Below are positions 9,222 through 17,192 of a stretch of 64,000 bases of DNA, piece by piece. Origin of the DNA: JAJRVM01 sp041752115 (GTDB taxonomy: Bacteria; Planctomycetota; Planctomycetia; Pirellulales; Pirellulaceae); NCBI GenBank assembly GCA_041752115.1, contig JBGSHS010000253.1:1-64000 (forward strand), read 5' to 3'. The translations under genes and the position numbers were made by a program. Position 1 is the first letter of the stretch, and every line of letters starts with the position of its first letter. A model generated the notes under the pieces. That model saw only the letters and a program-made list of their open reading frames with translations. It was not told the DNA's origin and made no database searches.

Positions 9222-12200
9222 ATGGACAGTTCCGTTTCCGGACCGGAAAGCCTACGCAGTGCTTTGGCTAAGGCAACGCCCCAGCAACTGGCGGCGCTAC
9301 TGGCAGAGGCCGGTGCAGTCAGTCCCGAGTTGATGCGGAAACTGCAGGACTTGGGTGCTCGTGCTCAGCTATCAGACGCTGAGTTCCCGGAGGTAGCGCC
9401 GACCGCCGAGGTCCCGGCCCGCGAGGAGGTAGGTGCTCGCATCGGCCCCTACCGCCTACTACAACAACTCGGTGAAGGTGGCATGGGAACTGTGTTTCTA
9501 GCCGAACAACACCACCCAGTGGAGCGCCGGGTAGCGCTAACAATCATTAAGGCAGGCATGGATACGCGGCAGGCACTGGCGCGATTTGAGGCCGAACGGC
9601 AGGCGTTGGCGATGATGGATCATCCCAATATTGCCAAAGTGTTTGACGCTGGTACTGCAGAGAGCGGACGTCCCTACTTTGTCATGGAGTTAGTCAAAGG
9701 GGAGCCGATCACCGACTACTGCGACCGGCAGCACCTGACACTTCGCCAGCGACTCGAGCTATTCCTATCCGTCTGTAATGCAATACAGCATGCACACCAA
9801 AAAGGCATCATTCACCGAGATATTAAGCCTTCCAACGTGCTCGTGGCCGAAATCGATGGACGGTCGGCGGCCAAAGTTATTGACTTTGGAGTCGCCAAGG
9901 CGATCAGCCAGCCACTGACCGCCAAGACGATCTTCACTGGCTTCGGCCAGATCGTGGGAACCTTGGAATATATGAGTCCCGAACAAGCCGGCATCAGCCA
10001 GCTCGACGTCGACACACGAAGTGATATCTACTCCCTCGGAGTACTTCTCTACGAACTTCTGACCGGCAAGACCCCATTCGACCGCCAACGACTCCGGAGT
10101 GCCGCGTGGGACGAAATGCTGCGGATCATCCGGGAGGAAGAACCACCCAAGCCCAGCACTCGCCTGTCTGAATCCAAAGGTTCGCTACCCTCCGTATCTG
10201 CCCAGCGGCAAACGGAACCTGCCAAGCTAACGAAACTGGTTCGAGGCGAACTGGATTGGATTGTCATGAAGGCGTTGGAGAAAGATCGTGGTCGGCGCTA
10301 CGAGACTGCTGGTGCGTTTGCAGCGGACGTGCGACACTATTTGAACGACGAGGCGGTTGCGGCCGGTCCGCCTTCTGCGGCGTACCGATTGCGAAAGTTG
10401 GTGGTTCGGAATCGGGGAAAATTGGCTGTTGTGGTCGTATTGGCCGCGTCGCTCATGGTAACTCTGACCGGTGTCGGCTGGGCAATACGTGATCGGTCAG
10501 CTCAGCGTGCTGCGTGGGAACGCGATCGCAGCGATCGCGAGAATCGTCGGACATCACAGTTAGCGCTGATAATCACTGACGCAAAGCAACAAGCAAGAGA
10601 ACAGCGATGGAATGACTCACTCACGGTGGCCAAGCGGGGTGAGTCCTTCATTTCGGGGGAGGATGTTGATCCAGAGGTCCTGAGGCAGTTCACACAGCTG
10701 TTGGCGGATCTGGAATTCGTCCAGCGTCTCGAGGAGATCCGACTTGATGCTAACTCCTGGGCAGAAGTGGCCAACTTGTCGGTAGCAGAAAGATCCTATT
10801 CCGATACATTCCGTGAGGCCGGATTGGACGTGGACAATTCGTCCGCGGCTGACATGGCTTCTTGCATCACCGCCCGAGATCTGATCTCCGCCCCAATCAT
10901 CGCGGCCTTGGACGACTGGATGTCCTTTCGCGGTAAAGTCCAGAACACGGCTGGCCGGAACCGGCTTATCGAGATTGCGTTGGCGGCCGATCCGGACCCC
11001 TGGCGGCAACGATTTCGAACAGCACTGCTTCGCGACGACCTTGCTGAGCTCGACAGGCTGGCCGCGTCGGATGAAGCGACAAAGCAACCTCCTTCATGCG
11101 TGCTCTCTCTGGCCATGGCGATGCACGTCACGCGGCGCGTAGAACTCTTGAAACGAGCACAGGTGAGACACCCTGACGATTACTGGCTCAATTATCGACT
11201 TGGCAAATTGCTCATCGGCCCGGAAATGGCCAAGGACCCGATCGAGCTTCAAGAGGGACTGGGCTACTTACGAGCAACTGTCGCCTTAAGGCCAGGTTGG
11301 ATTGGCGGTCATATCAACGTCGCGAGAGCTTTGGCGCGACTTGATCGTTTCGATGAGGCGCTCACCTGGTGCCACGAGATCGTCGAGTTGGGCCCTATTT
11401 GGGGCTACCGTACGATGGGCGAAATCCTCTCACACGAGGGGAGGTTGGATGAGGCTGTCGCCGCAAATAGGAGGCTTATCGAACTCGATCCAACGAGTGC
11501 CGCGCCGCAATGCGACCTCGGTCGGCTTATGGTTCAGCAGGGTAAACCTGAGGAGGGTGTTGCTTGCTTTCGCAGAGCCATTGAACTCGAGCCACAGTCG
11601 GTCCCGGCCCATTACAATCTCGGTGTGCTCTTGAGTCAGCTAAAGAAGTTCGATGAGGCCATCGTCTGTTACGGTCGGGCAATCGAGATCGACCCCATGT
11701 TCGTTGACGCGCATAACAATCTTGGAGCCGTTCTCTGTGAACAGGATAAGTTGGACGAGGCTGTTGCTGCTTGGCGCAGGCTGCTCGAACTTGCCCCGAC
11801 CCACATCGCGGCCAATTCCAACCTTGGTGTTGTTCTGGAGCGACAGGGCAAGCTGGACGAGGCCATTGCCTGCTGGCGCAAGCTGATCGAACTCGACCCG
11901 AAAAACCCTGTGCATTACTGCAGCCTCGCCCCAGTACTGGCACGAACGGGGGAGTTGGATGAGGCCATTATCTGCCTGCGCAAGGCGATCGACCTGGATC
12001 CCCAGTTCGCTCGGGGACACTGCGACCTCGGCTTTGCCTTAGAACTGCAGGGTATCGTGGACGAGGCTATTGCCTGCTACCGCCACGCCATCGAACTCGA
12101 TCCGAACTACGCTCTGGCGCATGCCAACCTCGGTGATGCGTTGGCGAGGCAGGGGAAGTTGAACGACGCCATCACCTGTTTCCGCCAGACGCTTCGATTG

Positions 12201-12710
12201 AATCCAGACGACGTCAGGATGCTCAATAACTTGTCTTGGTACTTGGCAACAGCCCAGGATGTCACGCTTCGTAATCCGCAGGAAGCAGTCGACTTGGCGC
12301 AGAAAGCTACGGCGTTACAGCCCAATGACGGGAACAGCTGGGACAATCTGGGAGTCGCTCTTTATCGGGCTGCTCAATGGCAGGCCGCTCGGGAAGCACT
12401 CGAAACGGCCCGGACGTTGCTGGGCGGCAAAGACATGGAGCACCAGTTCTTCCTGGCCATGACGTACTGGCAACTAGGCGATCGCGACATGGCCAAAGCT
12501 TGCTTTGAAGAAGCAGCAGCCTGGTTAGACGAGAAAACGCGAGACGAAGAGCAGTACCGGTTCCGTGATGAGGCGAAACAACTGATTGGAACAGCAGACT
12601 CGCTGGCACCGGACGGACTACGGACTGAAGACGAGCTCCAAGCGACCGATCAGAGTACCAACGAGAGTGGCAAAGCGAAGTCGCAGACAGGTAAACAACC
12701 TGAACCTTAA
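9222..12710 (+). CDS. Membrane Ser/Thr protein kinase (or pseudokinase) with TPR tail; beta3 lysine replaced by Thr
   Basis: The ATG at 9222 is preferred because TGAGGA lies 8 nt upstream; an in-frame GTG at 9216 is less well placed. The product is about 1162 residues. The kinase domain (about 75-340) has an intact glycine loop (GEGGMG), HRDIKPSN catalytic loop, DFGVAK and MSPEQ. The VALK motif, however, reads VALT (ACA, 9540-9542, residue 107); the sibling kinases in this window read VALKIVK at this point. A transmembrane helix follows (about 400-425), then a charged helical segment and about ten TPR units (about 690-1110). The family normally phosphorylates Ser/Thr, with the TPRs on the far side of the membrane as a protein-binding sensor. 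The loss of the ATP-anchoring lysine suggests weak catalysis or a scaffold role. No sigma gene is adjacent. Confidence 0.93.
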   Translation: MDSSVSGPESLRSALAKATPQQLAALLAEAGAVSPELMRKLQDLGARAQLSDAEFPEVAPTAEVPAREEVGARIGPYRLLQQLGEGGMGTVFLAEQHHPVERRVALTIIKAGMDTRQALARFEAERQALAMMDHPNIAKVFDAGTAESGRPYFVMELVKGEPITDYCDRQHLTLRQRLELFLSVCNAIQHAHQKGIIHRDIKPSNVLVAEIDGRSAAKVIDFGVAKAISQPLTAKTIFTGFGQIVGTLEYMSPEQAGISQLDVDTRSDIYSLGVLLYELLTGKTPFDRQRLRSAAWDEMLRIIREEEPPKPSTRLSESKGSLPSVSAQRQTEPAKLTKLVRGELDWIVMKALEKDRGRRYETAGAFAADVRHYLNDEAVAAGPPSAAYRLRKLVVRNRGKLAVVVVLAASLMVTLTGVGWAIRDRSAQRAAWERDRSDRENRRTSQLALIITDAKQQAREQRWNDSLTVAKRGESFISGEDVDPEVLRQFTQLLADLEFVQRLEEIRLDANSWAEVANLSVAERSYSDTFREAGLDVDNSSAADMASCITARDLISAPIIAALDDWMSFRGKVQNTAGRNRLIEIALAADPDPWRQRFRTALLRDDLAELDRLAASDEATKQPPSCVLSLAMAMHVTRRVELLKRAQVRHPDDYWLNYRLGKLLIGPEMAKDPIELQEGLGYLRATVALRPGWIGGHINVARALARLDRFDEALTWCHEIVELGPIWGYRTMGEILSHEGRLDEAVAANRRLIELDPTSAAPQCDLGRLMVQQGKPEEGVACFRRAIELEPQSVPAHYNLGVLLSQLKKFDEAIVCYGRAIEIDPMFVDAHNNLGAVLCEQDKLDEAVAAWRRLLELAPTHIAANSNLGVVLERQGKLDEAIACWRKLIELDPKNPVHYCSLAPVLARTGELDEAIICLRKAIDLDPQFARGHCDLGFALELQGIVDEAIACYRHAIELDPNYALAHANLGDALARQGKLNDAITCFRQTLRLNPDDVRMLNNLSWYLATAQDVTLRNPQEAVDLAQKATALQPNDGNSWDNLGVALYRAAQWQAAREALETARTLLGGKDMEHQFFLAMTYWQLGDRDMAKACFEEAAAWLDEKTRDEEQYRFRDEAKQLIGTADSLAPDGLRTEDELQATDQSTNESGKAKSQTGKQPEP

Positions 12711-13009
12711 GCACATCGTGTTTGCATTTCACTGGCAAATCGAACGCTTCCGATATCAGCCAGTGGCGGCAGTATCGGTTCTGGCCCTGTAACACATCCT
12801 GGCAGGTGTCGAACGTCACGCGGTCGATCAATCGCCGATACTTCCCTAACCCAGTCGGCAGATTCATCGGTGCAGATGACTGTCGGCGGGGCGCCCTAGA
12901 TGTGCGCGGTACTCATTTGCACCCGGGCGGGCGGAGGCGAAGGGATACTGCGCACCGCCTCGCCCAACACACGGGTGGACGCAACACGTGACCCGAGCCA
13001 CTGTCCTGC
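12711..13009 (-). pseudogene. Possible site-specific recombinase scrap in intergenic DNA
   Basis: The minus-strand frame starting at 12867 contains LIDRVTFDTCQDVLQGQNR. This resembles the short conserved stretch of large serine recombinases (recombinase domain, typically D-x-x-T/x-F-x-x-x-Q-x-x-L-x-x-x-N-R). Only about 40 residues have this character, and nothing flanking extends it. The frame then runs antisense into the kinase gene. No terminator was recognised after the kinase stop at 12710. Confidence 0.3.
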
Positions 13010-14458
13010 TTACCAAGCGACAACCGTTTGATTCATCGTCGGGGCGGTTGAAGGCCAGACCAACGATTCTCCAGTCGCAGTCACCACTTCGATTCGATAC
13101 TCAAAAGACTCGGCGGCGGGCGGCAAGGCAACCTCATAGACGGCCCGGGCAATCTGCTTAGTCGATACCGTTCGGAACTCGCCGTCGCCGAGTGGACGCC
13201 AGGCTACGGTCACGGAAGCTGGTGGCCGATGGTCCAGGACAATGCACTTTACCATCAGCGATTCCTGCTGTCGCACAAGTGCGCGGACCGTCGGCACAAC
13301 GATTCGCGGCGAGCCTTGATATCCCTTCGGCCACGGTTGGCCGGCATGCGGCGCCACGAGCAGTTCCCAGCCCGGATGGTTCTCCATGTTGACCACCATG
13401 GCCAGCCCGCCAGGCGTGCTGACGCTGGCCAGGAGATGCGAGTAGGCTTCGGCCCAGGCGCGCGACACTTCCTCAGCCTGCTTTGCCCCCATCGCGCAGC
13501 GAGTCTTCATCAGCGCCCGGAGGTAACGGAATGTGTTCAGCCAATAATCGAACCGTTCGAGATTGCCGGCGCCTTGGATGTTCGGACGCAGTTTCTCAAA
13601 GTCCTCCACAAACGTAAACTGCGGGGCGACCTGTGCCCAGGGCGTTGCCACGGGCGTCAGTTGGCCCGACGGGCAGCCGCCGTCGGTGACTTGGGGCACG
13701 CCGCCATCGATGGCGGTGAAGACCTTGCCGGCTTCCGCCAGGCCGAAGTTCGCCTGGGCCCAATCGGCGTAGAAGTCATCGACCGGCAGGAAGTAAGTCT
13801 TGGTCACGTCGTCGGCCTCCCAGTCCTTGTACGCCGCGCCGCCGCAGTTGATCTTGCGCGTGGCGGCCTTGCCTTCCGCCACGATTGCCGAGATGCACGG
13901 CAGCGACGTTCTTGCTTCGACCTTCAGCCGCAACCAGCCGTCGGTGACTTCGATGTCATCCAAGGCAAGATCGAGCGCGGCGAACTTGCCCACCCGTGCG
14001 AAGATGTCGAGGCCCTCGACGACCGTTTTGTCCTGGAGCTTGAAGTCGCCGATGCGTTTGTTGGCGGCGTCGAAATGCGGTTCGCAGAACTTCAAGGTCA
14101 CCCGGTAGCGGCCGTTGGGCAGCTTCAAGTTGTAGCCCTCCAGACCATAGCGGCAGGTCTGGTAAAGCGGTGCGTCGTCCGTGTTGGCGATTTCGCAGCC
14201 CGGGTAGTTGACCACGTTGCCCCCTGCCGGGCCTTCTACCGTCGGAGCCGCTTCGACGGGCAGCTTGCGGGAAAGAGGATTCCAGAGGGTCTGGTCCCAG
14301 GAGGCCTGAGCCAAGGCGGCGATGTTGGCCGCTAGTCGCTGCATGGGCGAACATTCCGGCGTCGTTCGGATCTCGATGGCTGCTTGGGCTGTGGCGGCGC
14401 CAAGTAAAGCCATGAGGCTAACCACTGCGAGTCGTCGTACAAACGTCGGACCGGTCAT
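13010..14458 (-). CDS. Secreted malectin-domain carbohydrate-binding protein
   Basis: The start was set at 14458 because AGGAG lies 7 nt upstream and because a signal peptide begins there (VRRLAVVSLMALLGAATAQA, cleavage after AQA). Longer in-frame starts would bury this signal. The mature protein is about 455 residues. A malectin-like domain occupies roughly residues 70-190 (YPGCEIANTDDAPLYQT, then RYGLEGYNLKLPNGRYRVTL, a beta-sandwich binding carbohydrate). It is followed by a helical domain with many Trp and Tyr (about 270-385) and a C-terminal beta domain (about 400-482). No catalytic acid pair was recognised, so it may be the non-catalytic or truncated part of a larger glycoside-active protein. 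It sits just downstream of the URO-D-like ghost on the same strand. Confidence 0.85.
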   Translation of the reverse strand: MTGPTFVRRLAVVSLMALLGAATAQAAIEIRTTPECSPMQRLAANIAALAQASWDQTLWNPLSRKLPVEAAPTVEGPAGGNVVNYPGCEIANTDDAPLYQTCRYGLEGYNLKLPNGRYRVTLKFCEPHFDAANKRIGDFKLQDKTVVEGLDIFARVGKFAALDLALDDIEVTDGWLRLKVEARTSLPCISAIVAEGKAATRKINCGGAAYKDWEADDVTKTYFLPVDDFYADWAQANFGLAEAGKVFTAIDGGVPQVTDGGCPSGQLTPVATPWAQVAPQFTFVEDFEKLRPNIQGAGNLERFDYWLNTFRYLRALMKTRCAMGAKQAEEVSRAWAEAYSHLLASVSTPGGLAMVVNMENHPGWELLVAPHAGQPWPKGYQGSPRIVVPTVRALVRQQESLMVKCIVLDHRPPASVTVAWRPLGDGEFRTVSTKQIARAVYEVALPPAAESFEYRIEVVTATGESLVWPSTAPTMNQTVVAW

Positions 14459-14508
14459 TCGCAAGCTCCTGTCTCTTGGGGAATTGCCCATTCGTGAAAA
14501 GGGCCGCT

Positions 14509-14703
14509 TCAGCGTTCGGCCTCCTCGCCAGCGATGCGGCACCAGCGCCGCACGTTCTCCGGATTGTGGGCAATCGTATGGTTGTCCTTCATGATGATCT
14601 CCTGCCGGCAGCTGCGGGTGGCCTCAATCACGCGGCACAGTCCCTGTCGTATGCGGTTCTCGTCGATCGCGGGCCGGGCCAGTTCGGCGGGTGAGGGTTT
14701 GTT
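14509..14703 (-). pseudogene. C-terminal remnant of a URO-D-like (uroporphyrinogen decarboxylase family) protein
   Basis: About 64 codons ending in TGA at 14509 read like the C terminus of planctomycete URO-D-superfamily proteins. An ENRIRQGLCRVIEATRSCR helix is followed by EIIMKDNHTIAHNPENV and RRWCRIAGEEAE. Upstream the similarity ends near 14703, where an unrelated HTH fragment on the other strand begins. No N-terminal part is present, so it cannot be functional. Recognition rests on recalled family motifs (EIIMKD and the W-x-x-I-A-x-E-E ending), not on a search. Confidence 0.45.
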
Positions 14704-14711
14704 TGTAGGAG

Positions 14712-14928
14712 TCGATGATGACGCACCCGAAGATCCAGAAGCCAATCGCCGCGCGCGAATCCTGTCCCAGTTGCGCACGGGCGAGAGACTCCGGGCACCG
14801 GCCATCGCGGCCCAACTGGGCTGTGCTGCACGAACCATCAAGCGAGAACTGGACGCCCTACCCGCCACGCTCTGATCAAATTCGTTGGGCCCTCGAAGAC
14901 GGGATTCTACCGGGAAAGACACGGGTAG
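14712..14928 (+). pseudogene. Frameshifted small winged-HTH (DeoR-type) regulator fragment
   Basis: One frame reads RRARILSQLRTGERLRAP then AIAAQLGCAARTIKRELDAL, a classic DeoR/HTH_11-type winged helix. It hits TGA at 14873-14875. The expected wing continues one frame back from 14875 as IKFVGPSKTGFYRERHG and stops at 14928. The two parts fit one short regulator broken by a -1 frameshift. The start is undefined: sequence upstream of about 14712 belongs to the opposite-strand URO-D ghost. Either it is a small dead gene or the DNA has a sequencing error. Confidence 0.45.
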
Positions 14929-15304
14929 CTGGCTCGGCCTAACTGTGAATCCGCTCCCATCGCCAGTGAGCACGTATCGCCCAACGCCCCATCGAATCGA
15001 TCCAGATTCCAAGACGGTAACGCGGAATTCAACCGGGCCCTCCTGCTCACCCTCCAAAATGACGGACATCGACCCATACTTGCGGAGCACGTTACGCCTC
15101 GATGGTTGTGAGTTGCGAAACGGGAACCTGGCACACACACCAGCTCTCTGGCGACATCGCGAGCATACGCTCCAGGCAGGAAAAAAACTCGAGAGACTCA
15201 GGAGCCCACGCCTCGACTGAGACCGTGCGACGAAGCGTCCCGCGTTGATCGTGTAGTTTTCGCAGAATCCATGCTCCGGTGTCAATCGGCAACTGCCTGT
15301 CCGA
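14929..15304. other. Intergenic, no gene seen
   Basis: Both strands carry open frames here, but their composition is unlike protein (Arg/Ser/Pro rich) and no motif was recognised. It separates the HTH ghost from the DUF1559 gene. Confidence 0.4.
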
Positions 15305-16303
15305 CTACTCAAGCACGGCAACTTCGCGACCAGCGCGAGTGGCTAACGCCGCTAAGAGTCGAATAGGCATGTCCTGTTGAAGGAATCGGACACTGCCGTC
15401 CGCCAGCGCTGCGTGGGCACCGCCAGGATGAAAGGCATAGATCTCGTAGGCGTTATTGCAGTTGATCGCACACTCGCCAATCAAGGTGAAGCCATCGGGG
15501 CTCGTGCCTTCAATGCCAAAGCCCTTTTGATGATCGGCCCAAAGCCCACCAGTGACCACGCCATTGCCGGCTCCACCAAAGGGCGGCTCGCGATCGGTGA
15601 TGCGCTGACCGCGGACCCAGTATTCCGGCCGACCGGCATCTTCGGTGACCAGCAGGGTGTTGGACAGTCCATCCGTGATTTCGGCGGCATGCGATCCGGT
15701 GGAACTGATCACGCCCCGCCAAATCGAACCGTAGCCGGCAGGGTCGGGGTAGTTCAAGTAGGCCAGTAACGGCTGAGCCACGACAGAGACGTTGGTGTAG
15801 TCCCAAGCAGCGCCCGAAAAAGGGGAACCGGGCGCTCCGGCGACAACCGATGAGCCGGTTCGATTCCCGACCGATGTGCTGGGGCAGATGAAGCTCGCCA
15901 CCACCACATGGCGCGCCGTTGCGTTGGCCGGGTCATACCAACTGACGTCCGGCAAATAGATGTCTCGAACATTCTCTTGCTCGATGTATGGCAGAATCTG
16001 AGCGATCCAACCATGCCAAGGGGCCGACGTCGTATTCGACTTGGGAAACGCTCGATAGGCCACTTCGAAGTTGTGGCAGGCCAGCGAGATCTGCTTGAGA
16101 TTGTTACTGCATTGGACTCGACGCGCAGCCTCGCGCGCACTCTGCACCGCGGGCAGCAGCAGTCCAACCAATACCCCGATGATGGCGATCACCACCAGCA
16201 GTTCAACGAGAGCAAAAGCCAGGCGTCGTTGTGTTTGCACGTCTACCTGTTTCGTTGTGGAATCAGGGGACTCCGTCGGTGAGTTCCCGCGACCTATCGC
16301 CAT
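15305..16303 (-). CDS. DUF1559 type IV pilin-like / pseudopilin protein
   Basis: The ATG at 16303 gives a 332-residue protein with a short basic leader (about 26 residues) before AFALVELLVVIAIIGVLVGL, the prepilin-type cleavage and transmembrane helix. The essential Glu at +5 is present, but the usual Gly at -1 is Ala. DUF1559 follows (LLPAVQSAREAARRVQCSNN, LKQISLACHNFE, then C-terminal FHPGGAHAALADGSVRFL). In planctomycetes this family is hugely expanded and thought to be assembled or exported by a type II/IV-pilus-like system at the cell surface. In-frame codons run upstream to 16522 but lack protein character, so the shorter start is chosen. There is no clear ribosome site. Confidence 0.9.
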   Translation of the reverse strand: MAIGRGNSPTESPDSTTKQVDVQTQRRLAFALVELLVVIAIIGVLVGLLLPAVQSAREAARRVQCSNNLKQISLACHNFEVAYRAFPKSNTTSAPWHGWIAQILPYIEQENVRDIYLPDVSWYDPANATARHVVVASFICPSTSVGNRTGSSVVAGAPGSPFSGAAWDYTNVSVVAQPLLAYLNYPDPAGYGSIWRGVISSTGSHAAEITDGLSNTLLVTEDAGRPEYWVRGQRITDREPPFGGAGNGVVTGGLWADHQKGFGIEGTSPDGFTLIGECAINCNNAYEIYAFHPGGAHAALADGSVRFLQQDMPIRLLAALATRAGREVAVLE

Positions 16304-16590
16304 CCCCCTGGGAAGCTGCACCAGGGCGGCTGCAAGCTGACAACTCGTATCCGCTGCGCACCTGAAGTTGTCCCGCACGCGCCCGGCGGTCCATTCTAGC
16401 ATCTCGACCGTCCGTATGCAGGCGGGGGGCTTCGATCTGCCACACTCACACTCCCAGGTGTGTCCGAATGCATCGTCGGCGCGAAAGGTACGGTTTGTAG
16501 CTGTCGACGACGGGGCTCGCAATTAGTGGTCGCCAGCTGCGCTGTGCCATCCGTCTCGAATGCGTATGCCACGAGCGGGCAGCAGCTCAA

Positions 16591-16711
16591 ATGGATCTCA
16601 CGGAGCCACGGAGATCACGGAGACGAGTCAGAGTGGCCAGAGATTTCTTTGCAGGTCTCGCCCACATCCTCCGCGCCTCATCCTCCGTGTCTCTGTGCCT
16701 CCGTGAGAGAC
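16591..16711. repeat. Palindromic repeat family A, copy 1 (complete)
   Basis: The left arm (16598-16622) is three imperfect units of CACGGAG. The right arm (16683-16711) carries the complementary CTCCGTG/CTCTGTG units, separated by a conserved central spacer containing AGAGATTTCTTTGCAGGTC. The arms can pair over about 22 of 27 positions. Related copies lie near 16890, 43814, 45003, 48911, 49088, 50409 and 52860. Confidence 0.85.
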
Positions 16712-16730
16712 AGACTGCCCTGTCCATCGA

Positions 16731-16813
16731 AGCTCACGCAAAGGCGCGAAGGAGGGATGCGAATGGGGCACGTCCTGCGCATTTCTTTGCGCCCTAGCGC
16801 CTTGGCGCGAGAT
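16731..16813. repeat. Palindromic repeat family B, copy 1
   Basis: The left arm CTCACGCAAAGGCGCGAAG and right arm GCGCCTTGGCGCGAGA are complementary with few mismatches and have an 8-nt internal period (GCGCCTTG units). Sister copies lie at 43721-43811 and 52709-52800. Confidence 0.8.
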
Positions 16814-16864
16814 TTACAAAAGCATCAATCAACGATACGGCGTTCCCTCGGCTGGTTGAGCCGT

Positions 16865-16990
16865 ATGCCACGAGCGGGCAGCAACTCAAATGGATCTCAC
16901 GGAGCCACGGAGATCACGGAGACGAGTCAGAGTGGTCAGAGATTTCTTTGCAGGTCTCGCCCATTTCCTCCCAACCCTACCCTCTGTGTC
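16865..16990. repeat. Palindromic repeat family A, copy 2, with duplicated flank
   Basis: Positions 16862-16963 duplicate 16563-16663 almost exactly, including a flank before the palindrome (GCCACGAGCGGGCAGC). The right arm decays after CCTCTGTGTC at about 16990. The stretch to 17192 holds nothing else recognised. Confidence 0.8.
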
Positions 16991-17192
16991 GCCATCCCCA
17001 CCGGCACGATTTTTTTCTTTTTGGCGGGCTGAGCTGACGGTCTGCTAGTTCAGACCTGGGGCGAGGCAATACCAGCGGAAAGCGTGTAGCGTCCGCGGCC
17101 TCACCCATGGTCGTCGTCCACCGCTTCGTCAGCCTGCAACGGTCGCGTTGGGCATCGTCCGGTGGATCGCCTGGCAGATGAGGATTCCATTC

